Positions 23,236 through 32,486 of a stretch of 64,000 nucleotides of DNA are shown here, piece after piece. The stretch comes from Gordonia terrae. Its GTDB lineage: Bacteria; Actinomycetota; Actinomycetes; Mycobacteriales; Mycobacteriaceae. Location: the NCBI RefSeq assembly GCF_001698225.1, contig NZ_CP016594.1:2666001-2730000 (forward strand), read 5' to 3'. A program made the position numbers and the translations under genes. The notes below the pieces were generated by a model. The model worked only from the letters and a program-made list of their open reading frames with translations. It was not told where the DNA came from and did not search any database. Each line of letters opens with the position of its first letter. Position 1 is the stretch's first letter.

Positions 23236-23973
23236 TCAGGTCAGTTCGGCAGCGGCCGCGTCATCGAGGAACCAGATCGTCTCCTCGGTGCCGCGGGCGC
23301 CCGCGGCGGGCCAGTCGGCCGGATCCGCACCGCGATGGGCGGCGCCGACGGCCTCGGACTTGTCGGCCCCGGCGACGAGGAACCACACCTGCCGCGAGCG
23401 GTTCACCACGGGCAGGGTCAGGGTGAGCCGGCGGGGTGGCGGTTTCGGTGAATCCTCGACGGCGACAACCGACTTCGTGGTCTCCGCGGTGGCGGCGGTG
23501 TGCGGGAACAATGAGTTGATGTGCCCCTCACCACCCATGCCGAGCAGGTGGAGGTCGAACTCGGGTGCCACCCCGTCGCTCGACCGCCCGGCGAGGATCG
23601 CGGCGTAGTCGGCGGCGGCTGCCTCGATGTCGTCGCCGAGCGGACCATCGGACGGTGCCATCGGGAACACCCGCGACGGGTCGACGGGCACCTTGTCGAG
23701 GAGTGCCTCGCGTGCCTGACCGGAGTTGCGTTCCGGATCGTCGGCGGGGACGAATCGGTCGTCGCCCCAGTAGATGTCGACCTTGGACCAGTCGATCGTG
23801 CCGCTGTCCGCGGCCAGTGCCGTGAGGATTCCGATACCGTTGCTGCCACCGGTCAGCACGACGCTGGCGACGCCGCGTTCGGCCTGCGCGCGGGTGACGA
23901 GGTCCACGAACCGGGTGGCGGCGGTCTCGACCAGTTGCTGCTTGGAATCGAAGACGAGGGTCTCGGTGGTCAT
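23236..23973 (-). CDS. pgl: 6-phosphogluconolactonase
   Basis: 245 residues of the SOL/DevB type: VVLTGGSNGIGILTAL, IDWSKVDIYWGDDRFVP, the HLLGMGGEGHINSLFPH catalytic region and RLTLTLPVVNRSRQVWFLVAG. Hydrolyses the lactone made by Zwf. Last gene of the minus-strand tkt-tal-zwf-opcA-pgl operon, overlapping opcA by 4 bp. It converges on ppc. Confidence 0.95.
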   Translation of the reverse strand: MTTETLVFDSKQQLVETAATRFVDLVTRAQAERGVASVVLTGGSNGIGILTALAADSGTIDWSKVDIYWGDDRFVPADDPERNSGQAREALLDKVPVDPSRVFPMAPSDGPLGDDIEAAAADYAAILAGRSSDGVAPEFDLHLLGMGGEGHINSLFPHTAATAETTKSVVAVEDSPKPPPRRLTLTLPVVNRSRQVWFLVAGADKSEAVGAAHRGADPADWPAAGARGTEETIWFLDDAAAAELT

Positions 23974-24902
23974 CGGGCGGCAACTCCTTCGGCGTCGTCT
24001 GCGAACTCGACCTCGGGCACTCCCTTGAGTGCCTCGACATACACCTCGTCGGTGTCGAGTCGTCGTAATTCTTCGGCGATACAGGCGGGCAGTTCGCGTC
24101 GGCCCATCGCCACGCGTCCGTCGGGTTTGCCCGGCATCGAGAGCACCGCGTTGTTCTCCTCGTCCACCGCGAGGATGGTCGGGCCGTCGTCACGGAGGAG
24201 CCGGATCTCGAAACTGCCGCGGCGTCGTCGCGTCGGAACCCGCAGGGTCGACCGCAACCACCCGGCGAGGAGATCCACCGACGGCGAGTTCTGCGCGCCC
24301 GTCACCTGGACCTCGGTGACCGGGGTGTGCGGCGGACGGTCGAATGCGGAGGCGAGGATCGCGCGCCAGTGTGTGACGTGAGTCCAGGCGAGGTCGGTGT
24401 CGCCGGGGGAGTAGGTCGCGAGCCGCTGGGCGAGTACCGCGAGCGAGTCGTCGGCCTTGCCGGCGTCGACGATGCGCCGGTGTCCGAGCTTGCCGAGTGG
24501 ATCGTCGGCGGGCCGCTCGGGCCCTTTACCGGGCCACCAGGTGACGACGGGGGTGTCGGGGAGGAGGAACGGGGTCACGACACTGTCCGGGTGGTCGGCG
24601 AGCTCACCCTGAAGCGACAGCACCACCACCTCGGAGGCGCCGGCGTCCCCGCCCACGCGGATCTGCGCATCGAGCCGAGAGTCACCCTCGCGCACACCGC
24701 GATACACGACGATCACGCGGCTCGGATGTTCGCGGCTGGCGCCCACCGCGGCCTCGATGGCACCTTCCATCGGTTCGCCGAGTTCGACGCACACGACCAG
24801 GGTGAGCACGCGCCCGAGGCTCAGTGCGCCACCCGCGGCGCGCACCTCGATGATCTTCTTCGCGACTTTTCCGGTCGACGTGTCGGGCAGTTCGACGATC
24901 AT
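23970..24902 (-). CDS. opcA: Glucose-6-phosphate dehydrogenase assembly protein OpcA
   Basis: 310 residues; actinobacterial OpcA promotes assembly and activity of Zwf. Recognisable segments are IVELPDTSTGKVAKKIIEVR at the N-terminus, LTLVVCVELGE, SREHPSRVIVVYRG, PVVTWWPGKGPERPADDPLG and DLAWTHVTHWRAILASAFD. It sits directly after zwf (49-nt gap) and overlaps pgl, matching the conserved order. Confidence 0.95.
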   Translation of the reverse strand: MIVELPDTSTGKVAKKIIEVRAAGGALSLGRVLTLVVCVELGEPMEGAIEAAVGASREHPSRVIVVYRGVREGDSRLDAQIRVGGDAGASEVVVLSLQGELADHPDSVVTPFLLPDTPVVTWWPGKGPERPADDPLGKLGHRRIVDAGKADDSLAVLAQRLATYSPGDTDLAWTHVTHWRAILASAFDRPPHTPVTEVQVTGAQNSPSVDLLAGWLRSTLRVPTRRRRGSFEIRLLRDDGPTILAVDEENNAVLSMPGKPDGRVAMGRRELPACIAEELRRLDTDEVYVEALKGVPEVEFADDAEGVAAR

Positions 24903-24951
24903 CGGGAGGCCTCCTGAACGGAACGGTCGGTGAGGGCGTGTGGACTTCTCG

Positions 24952-26505
24952 TCACGGTCGGCGCCACGCGCGACCGGTCCGGGCCATCATCTCCTCGGCC
25001 GAACGCGGACCCCACGTCCCGGACTCGTAGGTGTCGGGCGACCCCGACGCGGCCCAGTGTTCGAGCACCGGATCGAGGATGCGCCAGGACAACTCGACCT
25101 CTTCGTTCACGGGGAACAGCGAGGGTTCACCCAGCAGGACGTCGAGGATGAGCCGCTCGTAGGCCTCCGGGGACGCCTCGGTGAAGGCGGTGCCGTAGCT
25201 GAAGTCCATGTTGACGTCCCGGACCTCCATGCTCGACCCGGGGACCTTGGAGCCGAAGCGAAGGGTGATGCCCTCATCCGGCTGGACCCGGATCACCAGC
25301 GCGTTCTGACTGAGCTCCTCGGTCATGGTCTGGTCGAACGGCAGGTGCGGCGCGCGTTTGAAGACGAGCGCGATCTCGGTGACCCGCCGCCCCAGCCGTT
25401 TGCCGGTGCGCAGGTAGAACGGCACGCCCGCCCAGCGGCGGGAGTCGACTTCCAGGGCGATGGCGGCGAAGGTCTCGGTGGTCGAGTCCTTCGCGAAACC
25501 CTCCTCCTCCTTGAGGCCCGGCACCTTCTCGCTGCCCTGCCAACCGGGGCCGTACTGGCCGCGGGCGGTGTTCTCGTCGATCGGCATGGCGTTGCGTGTC
25601 GCGGCGAGAACCTTGATCTTCTCGGCCTGTAACTGCTTGGGCTCGAAGGAGATCGGCTCCTCCATCGCGATCAGGGCCATGAGCTGGAGCAGGTGGTTCT
25701 GGATGACGTCGCGGGCCGCGCCGATGCCGTCGTAGTAACCGGCCCGACCGCCGAGGCCGATGTCCTCGGCCATGGTGATCTGGACGTGGTCGATGTAGTG
25801 CGAACTCCACAGCGGGTCGAACAGCTGATTGGCGAACCGCAGGGCCAGGATGTTCTGGACGGTCTCCTTGCCCAGGTAGTGGTCGATCCGGAACACCGAC
25901 GACTCCGGGAAGACGTTGTTGACGATCGCGTTCAGCTCGCGGGCGGACTCGAGGTCGTGACCGAAGGGCTTCTCGATCACCACCCGCCGCCAGCTGTCGC
26001 CGGTGGGGGCGGCGAGCCCGCTGCGCTCGAGTTGCTCGCAGACCTCGGGGAACGCCTTGGGCGGGATCGACAGGTAGAACGCATGATTGCCGTCGGTCCC
26101 GCGTTCGGCGTCGAGTGACTTGAGCGTGTCGCGCAGCCTGTCGAAGGCGGCGTCGTCGTCGAAAGCGCCTTGCACGAACCGGAATCCCTCGGCGAGCCGC
26201 TCCCACACCTCTTCGCGGAATCCGGTTCGCGCGTGGTCGCGGACGGCGTCGTGGACGACGGCGCTGAAGTCCTCGTCGGTCCAGTCGCGCCGGGCGAAAC
26301 CGACCAGGGCGAAGGACGGTGGCAGGAGGCCCCGGTTGGCGAGGTCGTAGACCGCAGGCATCAACTTCTTGCGTGCCAGATCGCCGGTGACCCCGAAGAT
26401 GACCAGGCTGCACGGTCCCGCGATGCGCGGCAGCCTTTTGTCCTGGGGGTCACGGAGCGGGTTGGTCCACGGACCGGTTCCGGTTGAGTCCTCGCCTCCC
26501 GCCAC
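24952..26505 (-). CDS. zwf: Glucose-6-phosphate 1-dehydrogenase
   Basis: 517 residues. NADP-binding IFGVTGDLARKKLMPAVYDL, VVIEKPFGHD, the active-site RIDHYLGKETVQNILALRFAN and FYLRTGKRLGRRVTEIALVF. First oxidative step of the pentose-phosphate pathway, yielding NADPH. It lies 6 nt after tal and upstream of its assembly factor opcA. Corresponds to mycobacterial zwf2. Confidence 0.96.
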   Translation of the reverse strand: MAGGEDSTGTGPWTNPLRDPQDKRLPRIAGPCSLVIFGVTGDLARKKLMPAVYDLANRGLLPPSFALVGFARRDWTDEDFSAVVHDAVRDHARTGFREEVWERLAEGFRFVQGAFDDDAAFDRLRDTLKSLDAERGTDGNHAFYLSIPPKAFPEVCEQLERSGLAAPTGDSWRRVVIEKPFGHDLESARELNAIVNNVFPESSVFRIDHYLGKETVQNILALRFANQLFDPLWSSHYIDHVQITMAEDIGLGGRAGYYDGIGAARDVIQNHLLQLMALIAMEEPISFEPKQLQAEKIKVLAATRNAMPIDENTARGQYGPGWQGSEKVPGLKEEEGFAKDSTTETFAAIALEVDSRRWAGVPFYLRTGKRLGRRVTEIALVFKRAPHLPFDQTMTEELSQNALVIRVQPDEGITLRFGSKVPGSSMEVRDVNMDFSYGTAFTEASPEAYERLILDVLLGEPSLFPVNEEVELSWRILDPVLEHWAASGSPDTYESGTWGPRSAEEMMARTGRAWRRP

Positions 26506-26511
26506 CTGGGT

Positions 26512-27633
26512 TCAGCCCTTGTTCGCCGCGGACAGTTGTTCGGCGGTCGCGCTGAGCAGGTCGTTCCAGGCGTCTTCGAACTTGCTGACGCCCTCGTCTT
26601 CGAGAACCTTGAAGACGTCGACGACGTCGACACCGATCGCGGCGATCTTGTCGAAGATCTCCTGCGACTCCGCGGCGAGACCGATGATGGAGTCGGTGTT
26701 GACCCAGCCGTGATCGGCGAAGGCGTCCATCGTCTTGCCCGGCATCGTGTTGACCGTGTTGGGTGCGACGAGCTCGCTCACGTAGAGGGTGTCCGGGTAG
26801 TCGGGGTTCTTCACACCCGTCGACGCCCACAGGGCGCGCTGCGGCCGGGCGCCCTTGGCGAGCAGGTCGGGGAAGCGGGATTCGACCTCGAAGACCTGCT
26901 GGTAGGCCGAGTATGCGAGGCGCGCGTTGGCCAGTGCCGCCTTGCCCTTCAGCTCGACCGCCTCCGGGGTGCCGATGGCGTCGAGCCGCTTGTCGATCTC
27001 GGTGTCGACCCGCGACACGAAGAACGATGCGACCGAGTGGATGCGCGAGAGGTCATGACCGGCCTGGCCCGCGGCGTCGAGTCCGTCGAGGTAGGCCTCG
27101 ATGACCTTCTCGTAGCGCTCGACCGAGAAGATCAGCGTGACGTTCACGCTGATGCCCTCGGCGATGACCTTGCTGATCGCGGGGAGCCCGGCCTCGGTGG
27201 CCGGGATCTTGATGAGCAGGTTCGGCCGGTCGACGATCTTCCACAGTTCGACGGCCTGTGCCACCGTCGCGTCGGTGTCGTGGGCCAGGCGGGGATCGAC
27301 CTCGATCGACACGCGTCCGTCGACGCCGTCGGTCGACTCGAAGGTCGGGGCGAGGACGTCACAGGCGTTGCGCACGTCGTCGGTGGTGACCGTGCGGATG
27401 GTCGCGTCGACGTCGGCACCCCGTGCGGCCAGTTCGTTGACCTGGTCGTCGTAGGCATTGCCCTTCGACAGCGCGGCCTGGAAGATCGACGGGTTGGTGG
27501 TCACCCCGACGACCGACTTGGTCGCGATGAGGTCCGCGAGATCGCCTGAGCTGATCAGGTCCCGGGACAGGTCGTCCAGCCACACCGAGACTCCGGCGGC
27601 GGACAGTTCGGCGAGCTTCTCGTTCTGGGTCAC
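26512..27633 (-). CDS. tal: Transaldolase
   Basis: 373 residues, the longer actinobacterial type. [19 protein letters not shown] and [16 protein letters not shown] at the N-terminus; Schiff-base lysine in [16 protein letters not shown]; then [29 protein letters not shown] and [18 protein letters not shown]. Transfers dihydroxyacetone units between sugar phosphates. The 27-nt gap to tkt contains an AGGAGAG ribosome-binding site. Confidence 0.96.
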   Translation of the reverse strand: MTQNEKLAELSAAGVSVWLDDLSRDLISSGDLADLIATKSVVGVTTNPSIFQAALSKGNAYDDQVNELAARGADVDATIRTVTTDDVRNACDVLAPTFESTDGVDGRVSIEVDPRLAHDTDATVAQAVELWKIVDRPNLLIKIPATEAGLPAISKVIAEGISVNVTLIFSVERYEKVIEAYLDGLDAAGQAGHDLSRIHSVASFFVSRVDTEIDKRLDAIGTPEAVELKGKAALANARLAYSAYQQVFEVESRFPDLLAKGARPQRALWASTGVKNPDYPDTLYVSELVAPNTVNTMPGKTMDAFADHGWVNTDSIIGLAAESQEIFDKIAAIGVDVVDVFKVLEDEGVSKFEDAWNDLLSATAEQLSAANKG

Positions 27634-27660
27634 GATTCTCTCCTCTTGGGTTGTGGGCGC

Positions 27661-29739
27661 TCAGCCTGCGACGGCGCGCTCGGCGGCCGCGGTCACGGCC
27701 TCGGCGGTGATGCCGAACTTGGTGAACAGCACCTTGTAGTCGGCGGAGGCCCCGAAGTGCTCGATCGAGACGATCTCGCCACCGGCGCCGACGATGCGGT
27801 ACCAGGGCATGGCGATGCCGGCTTCGACCGCCACGCGCGGAACCGACGGCGGCAACACGTGGTCGCGGTAGCCCTGCGGCTGCTCGTCGAACCACTCGAC
27901 ACACGGCATCGAGACGACGCGCGCCTTGATTCCCTTCTCCGCCAGCGCCTTCTGTGCATCGACGGCCAGGTGGACCTCGGAGCCGGTGCCGATGAGCACG
28001 ACGTGGGGGTCGCCCTCGGAGTCGCTCAGGACGTATCCGCCGTTGGCGACTCCCTGCGCGGAGGTGCCCTCGAGGATCGGGATGTTCTGGCGGGTGAGCG
28101 CCAGGCCGACCGGGTGGTTGCGGCGGGTCAGCAGGTGCTGCCACGCGTAGGCGGTCTCGTTGGCATCGGCGGGACGCACGACGTCGAGATTCGGGATCGC
28201 CCGCAGCGCGGCCAGGTGCTCGATCGGCTGGTGGGTCGGGCCGTCCTCGCCCAGACCGATCGAGTCGTGGGTCCAGACGTAGATCGGGTCGATCTCCATC
28301 AGTGCCGCGAGGCGGACCGCGGGACGCATGTAGTCGGCGAACTGCAGGAAGGTGCCGCCGTAGGCGCGGGTCGGACCGTGCAGGGCGATGCCCGACAGGA
28401 TCGATCCCATCGCGTGCTCACGGACGCCGAAGTGCAGGGTGCGGCCGTACGGGTTCGCCGACCACTTCTTGGTGCTGATCGACGTCGGTCCGAACGACGG
28501 CTCGCCGTCCATGGTGGTGTTGTTCGAGCCGGCGAGGTCGGCCGAGCCGCCCCACAGCTCGGGCAGCACGGGCGCGAGGGCGCCGAGGACCTTGCCCGAC
28601 GCGCTGCGGGTCGCGACGTCCTTGTCGCCCACGTTCCAGCTGGGCAGCACATCGGTCCAACCCTCGGGCAGTTCGTGGGCGGTGAGCCGGTCGAACAGCT
28701 TCTTCGCGTCGGGGTTCTTCTCCGCCCAGGCGTCGAACGACGACGTCCACGCCGTGCGCTCCTCCGCGCCGCGGTCGACCAGCTTGCGGGTGTGGCCGAT
28801 CACCTCGTCGGTGACCTCGAAGTTCTTCTCCGGGTCGAACCCGAGGACCTTCTTCGTCGCCGCGACCTCGTCTTCACCGAGGGCCGCGCCGTGCGCCATG
28901 CCGGTGTTCATCATGTTCGGCGCGGGGTAGCCGATGATCGTGCGCAGACAGATGATCGACGGCCGGTCGATGACCTCCTGGGCTGCCTTGATCGCCGCCT
29001 CGATGGCGACGACGTCCTCGCCGCCCTCCACGGTCTGCACATGCCACCCGTAGGCCTCGTAGCGCTTGGCGACATCTTCCGAGAGGGCGATGTCGGTGTC
29101 GTCCTCGATCGAGATCTGGTTCTGGTCGTAGAACACGATCAGGTTGCCGAGCTGCTGGGTGCCCGCCAGCGAGCTGGCCTCCGACGTCACGCCTTCTTCG
29201 ATGTCGCCGTCCGAGGCGATGACATAGATGTAGTGGTCGAACGGGCTCTTGCCGGGCGCGGCGTCGGGGTCGAAGAGGCCGCGTTCGCGACGGGCGGCCA
29301 TCGCCATACCCACCGACGAGGCCAGACCCTGACCCAGCGGTCCGGTGGTGATCTCGACGCCCCGCGTATGGCGGAACTCGGGGTGACCGGGTGTGAGGGA
29401 GTCCCAGGTCCGCAGCGCCTCGATGTCGGAGAGCTCGAGCCCGAACCCACCGAGATAGAGCTGGATGTAGAGCGTGAGGCTCGAATGTCCACATGAGAGC
29501 ACGAAGCGGTCGCGGCCGGCCCAGTCGGTGTCGGTCGGGTCGTGACGCATCACCCGCTGGAACAAGGTGTAGGCGAGCGGCGCGAGGCTCATCGCGGTGC
29601 CGGGGTGGCCGCTTCCGCACTTCTGCACTGCGTCGGCCGCCAGGATCCGGGCGGTGTCGACGGCGCGGGTGTCGAGGTCGGTCCAGTCGTCCGGGTGACG
29701 GGGGGTGGTCAATGCGCGGATCTCGTCTGTGTCGGCCAC
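27661..29739 (-). CDS. tkt: Transketolase
   Basis: 692 residues. ThDP and metal binding: CGSGHPGTAMSLAPLAYTLF, GPLGQGLASSVGMAMA, ASDGDIEEGVTSEASSLAG with FYDQNQISIEDDT; pyrimidine domain with FGVREHAMGSILSGIALHG; C-terminal domain to the end. Transfers two-carbon units in the non-oxidative pentose-phosphate branch. The GTG at 29739 (MADTDEIRAL) with CAGGAGAC upstream is chosen; the frame extends 158 codons further but that part is repeat-rich promoter DNA. First gene of the operon. Confidence 0.95.
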   Translation of the reverse strand: MADTDEIRALTTPRHPDDWTDLDTRAVDTARILAADAVQKCGSGHPGTAMSLAPLAYTLFQRVMRHDPTDTDWAGRDRFVLSCGHSSLTLYIQLYLGGFGLELSDIEALRTWDSLTPGHPEFRHTRGVEITTGPLGQGLASSVGMAMAARRERGLFDPDAAPGKSPFDHYIYVIASDGDIEEGVTSEASSLAGTQQLGNLIVFYDQNQISIEDDTDIALSEDVAKRYEAYGWHVQTVEGGEDVVAIEAAIKAAQEVIDRPSIICLRTIIGYPAPNMMNTGMAHGAALGEDEVAATKKVLGFDPEKNFEVTDEVIGHTRKLVDRGAEERTAWTSSFDAWAEKNPDAKKLFDRLTAHELPEGWTDVLPSWNVGDKDVATRSASGKVLGALAPVLPELWGGSADLAGSNNTTMDGEPSFGPTSISTKKWSANPYGRTLHFGVREHAMGSILSGIALHGPTRAYGGTFLQFADYMRPAVRLAALMEIDPIYVWTHDSIGLGEDGPTHQPIEHLAALRAIPNLDVVRPADANETAYAWQHLLTRRNHPVGLALTRQNIPILEGTSAQGVANGGYVLSDSEGDPHVVLIGTGSEVHLAVDAQKALAEKGIKARVVSMPCVEWFDEQPQGYRDHVLPPSVPRVAVEAGIAMPWYRIVGAGGEIVSIEHFGASADYKVLFTKFGITAEAVTAAAERAVAG

Positions 29740-30077
29740 GATGCTGATTGTCTCCTGTGCCTGCTCGGTGCGATTCGTACTCGGTCCGTCTTGTACTGGG
29801 TGATCGGTACTCGGGGCGATGGGTACTGGGCCATCCGTATTCGGGCAACCGACGATCGTCGGCGCGTACGAGTCCAGAGTAATCGGCGCGGGGGACACGC
29901 TGCGCGGCGACCGATGGTTACCGGCGAGTTCGGGTGTCGTCGCCGGTCGTGGGCCCGCTCGCGTCGTCGCCCCGCCTCGATTCACGGTTCGCAAAGGCAA
30001 ACGTCTACCATGCTCTGTAGTAGCCCGCGGGCGTCTGTGCGGGCGGACGAGGAGTGTTCGTGAGGATAGGGGAGCGT
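29740..30077. promoter_or_regulatory. Divergent tkt/ctaB promoter region
   Basis: 338 bp between the divergent tkt and ctaB starts. It contains the 30-bp repeat at 29777-29844 on the tkt side. On the ctaB side TACCAT at 30006-30011 is a candidate -10. No convincing gene was found; reading frames through it are shadows or start extensions. Confidence 0.5.
29777..29844. repeat. Degenerate 30-bp tandem repeat upstream of tkt
   Basis: Five GTAYTSGG units begin at 29777, 29793, 29807, 29823 and 29837, with spacings alternating 16, 14, 16, 14. They form two full 30-bp units (29777-29806 and 29807-29836), each GTACTCGG-N8-GTACTGGG-N6, plus a partial third. The array lies 38 bp upstream of the tkt start. 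It could be an operator array or a slippage-derived repeat. Confidence 0.7.
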
Positions 30078-31073
30078 GTGAGCGGGGACAGTTCCGCCGC
30101 ATCTCACTCGACCGACACCGCATCGAATCCGCAGGTATCGACCGATGAGGTCGCGCCGGCCGATCAGTCGTGGGCCGGGCGCGTGCGTGCGACGGTGCTC
30201 GCCTACATCGCACTGACCAAGCCGCGTGTCATCGAGTTGCTTCTCGTCGCGACGATCCCGGTCATGCTGCAGGCCGACCGGGGCCACGTCGACATCGCGG
30301 TCATCGCTTTCACGCTGATCGGCGGCTGGCTCGGAGCCGGGAGTGCCAACACACTCAACATGGTTGCCGACGCGGACATCGACAAGAAGATGAAGCGCAC
30401 CGCCCGGCGTCCGCTGGCACGCCGTGCCGTCGCGACCCGCAGCGCCCTCATCTTCGGACTCCTCCTGTGGGCGGCGTCGTTCGCGGTGCTGTACTTCGCC
30501 GCCAATCTGCTCTCGGCGCTGCTCGTCTCGGCGACGATCCTCTTCTACGTCGGCGTCTACACGCTCATCCTCAAGCGCCGCACCTGGCAGAACGTGGTCT
30601 GGGGCGGTGCCGCCGGATGCATGCCGACCCTGGTCGGCTGGGCCGCGGTCACCGGCTCGCTGAGCTGGCAGCCGATCGTGCTCTTCGCCGTCATCTTCTT
30701 CTGGACGCCGCCGCACACCTGGGCGCTCGCGATGCGTTACAAGGAGGACTACAAGGCGGCCGGCGTGCCGATGCTCCCGGTCATCGCGACCGAGGAACGC
30801 GTCACCCGGCAGATGCTGATCTACACGTGGCTCACCGTGGTGAGCTCGCTCCTGCTCATCCCGGCGACCAGCTGGATCTACACCGTGATCGCCCTGGCTG
30901 CCGGTGGCTGGTTCCTGGAGCGCGTGCACAAGCTCTACCGCGACACCAAGCGTGGTGCCGAGGTCGCTCCGCTGAAGGTGTTCCTGCAGTCCAACGAGTA
31001 TCTCGCCATCGTGTTCTGCGGACTCGCGATCGACGCGGTCGTCGGACTGCAGACCATCTCGTCGTACTTCTGA
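30078..31073 (+). CDS. ctaB: Protohaem IX farnesyltransferase
   Basis: About 331 residues, multi-pass membrane prenyltransferase making haem O for the aa3 cytochrome oxidase. [12 protein letters not shown] near the N-terminus, the aspartate-rich motif [21 protein letters not shown] and the second conserved loop [17 protein letters not shown] are diagnostic. GTG 30078 (MSGDSSAAS) is preferred because AGGGGAG lies just upstream; GTG 30054 would add 8 residues. ctaA, the next enzyme, lies 1.4 kb downstream on the other strand. Converges with qor after 7 nt. Confidence 0.95.
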   Translation: MSGDSSAASHSTDTASNPQVSTDEVAPADQSWAGRVRATVLAYIALTKPRVIELLLVATIPVMLQADRGHVDIAVIAFTLIGGWLGAGSANTLNMVADADIDKKMKRTARRPLARRAVATRSALIFGLLLWAASFAVLYFAANLLSALLVSATILFYVGVYTLILKRRTWQNVVWGGAAGCMPTLVGWAAVTGSLSWQPIVLFAVIFFWTPPHTWALAMRYKEDYKAAGVPMLPVIATEERVTRQMLIYTWLTVVSSLLLIPATSWIYTVIALAAGGWFLERVHKLYRDTKRGAEVAPLKVFLQSNEYLAIVFCGLAIDAVVGLQTISSYF

Positions 31074-31080
31074 GACCGGC

Positions 31081-32055
31081 TCACACCCCGGCCGGCAGCA
31101 GCACCGTGGTGCCTGTCGTGACGCGAGCCTCCAGGTCGGCGTGCGCGACCGCCGCGTCGGCCAGTCGGTACCGCTGACCGACGCGCACCTCCACGCCGCC
31201 GTCGACGATCGCCTCGAAGTACTCACCGGCTCGCCAGTCGAGTTCCTCGGCCGTGTCGGTGAAGTGGGCCAGCGTCGGCCGGGTCACCGACAGTGATCCC
31301 GCCGGGTTGAGCCGCTGGAGATCGAACGGGGGCACCGGACCGCTTGCCGCCCCGAACAACACGACGATCCCCCGGATCGCCGTCGACGCCAACGACTGCT
31401 CGAAGGTGTCGGCGCCGACACCGTCGTAGACCACCGGCACGCCGCGCCCGTCGGTCAGTTCACGCACCCGGGAGCTGAGGTTGTCGCCGTAGCGCAGGAC
31501 GTGGTCGGCGCCCGCCGCCCGGGAGAGTTCCTCCTTCTCGTCGGACGACACCGTCGTGATGACCGTCAGTCCGCGACGCTTGGCGAGCTGGGTGAGGATC
31601 AGTCCGACACCGCCGCCACCGGCGTGCACGAGAATCGGATCGCCGGCCTGTGGACGAGCACTCCCGTCCAGGAGGTAGTGCGCGGTGAGGCCGCGCAGCA
31701 GCGACGAGCCGGCCACCGCGTCGTCGACCGCGTCGGGCACCCGCACTGCCTTCGACGCCGGGACCGCGACGAGCTCGGCATAGGAACCGGGCGCCGCGCA
31801 CCACGCCACGCGTTGCCCCTCCTGCAGCGAGGTCACCTCCGAGCCGGTCGCGACGACGACGCCGGCACCCTCGGTGCCGGGAATGTAGGGCGGCGTCGAG
31901 GGATACAGGCCGCGGCGCAGATACGTGTCGATGAAGTTGACGCCCACCGCGGCGGTCCGGACGATCACCTCGTCGGGAGCGGGGATGGGGTCGTCGATGC
32001 TGCCGAAGGTCAGGACGTCGGGTCCGCCGTGGCGGGTCACCTGGATAGCTCGCAC
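31081..32055 (-). CDS. qor: Quinone oxidoreductase (zinc-independent MDR family)
   Basis: 324 residues. MRAIQVTRHGGPDVL opening, VNFIDTYLRRGLYP, PGTEGAGVVVATG, the NADPH-binding VHAGGGGVGLILTQLAKRRG and YDGVGADTFEQSL. It lacks the structural zinc cysteines, as quinone oxidoreductases do. Likely reduces quinones or enones with NADPH. GTG start. It occupies the same place as Rv1454c between ctaB and the small conserved gene. Confidence 0.9.
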   Translation of the reverse strand: MRAIQVTRHGGPDVLTFGSIDDPIPAPDEVIVRTAAVGVNFIDTYLRRGLYPSTPPYIPGTEGAGVVVATGSEVTSLQEGQRVAWCAAPGSYAELVAVPASKAVRVPDAVDDAVAGSSLLRGLTAHYLLDGSARPQAGDPILVHAGGGGVGLILTQLAKRRGLTVITTVSSDEKEELSRAAGADHVLRYGDNLSSRVRELTDGRGVPVVYDGVGADTFEQSLASTAIRGIVVLFGAASGPVPPFDLQRLNPAGSLSVTRPTLAHFTDTAEELDWRAGEYFEAIVDGGVEVRVGQRYRLADAAVAHADLEARVTTGTTVLLPAGV

Positions 32056-32099
32056 GACACCGTTCTACACGCCGAAATCGTCCCGGTATGCTGACCCCC

Positions 32100-32474
32100 A
32101 TGACGAACACCACCGCCGACGAGAACTCGAGCACGCAGCAGAAGGTCGAGGCACCCACCGAGGTCGTCGCCTCGGTACGCAAGTTCGTCGCACGCGAGGG
32201 TGGGAGCGCGAAGGTCGTCCTCCAGGCGATCGGCGACGCCGGTGTGCGTATCACGCTGGTCGGCGACGCGAACGGCATCCTCGGTGACCGGGTCGTTCCC
32301 GACCTCGCCACGGCGCAGGCAGTGGTCGACGCGGTCGACGGTCTCGAGATCGCCGAATGGGATCGTGACCTCACGTCGGAGACGACGGTGTCGACGTCGC
32401 ACTACCGCAAGATGGCCGGTTGGGTCGCGCGGCAGAAGCGGTTCCCGCGCGCACGCAACCGCGCCATTCTCTGA
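32100..32474 (+). CDS. Conserved actinobacterial protein of unknown function
   Basis: 124 residues, no signal peptide or membrane segment. The N-terminus is polar and probably disordered, then comes a compact region with VRKFVAREGGSAKVVLQAIGDAGVRITLVGDANG and a basic C-terminus (RKMAGWVARQKRFPRARNR) that could touch nucleic acid. The ATG at 32100 is preferred over 32088 because TATGCT (32087-32092) is a plausible -10 that covers the earlier ATG and lies 7 nt before 32100. Position matches Rv1455, itself uncharacterised. It faces convergent ctaA 12 nt away. Confidence 0.75.
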   Translation: MTNTTADENSSTQQKVEAPTEVVASVRKFVAREGGSAKVVLQAIGDAGVRITLVGDANGILGDRVVPDLATAQAVVDAVDGLEIAEWDRDLTSETTVSTSHYRKMAGWVARQKRFPRARNRAIL

Positions 32475-32486
32475 GGTCGGCGTCGA

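Noticed and set aside
27646..29496. 616-codon open frame on the + strand
   Set aside because: Antisense to the transketolase gene; shadow composition.
29740..30213. N-terminal extension of transketolase by 158 codons
   Set aside because: The extension translates the repeat array and promoter; GTG 29739 has a ribosome-binding site and the family N-terminus.
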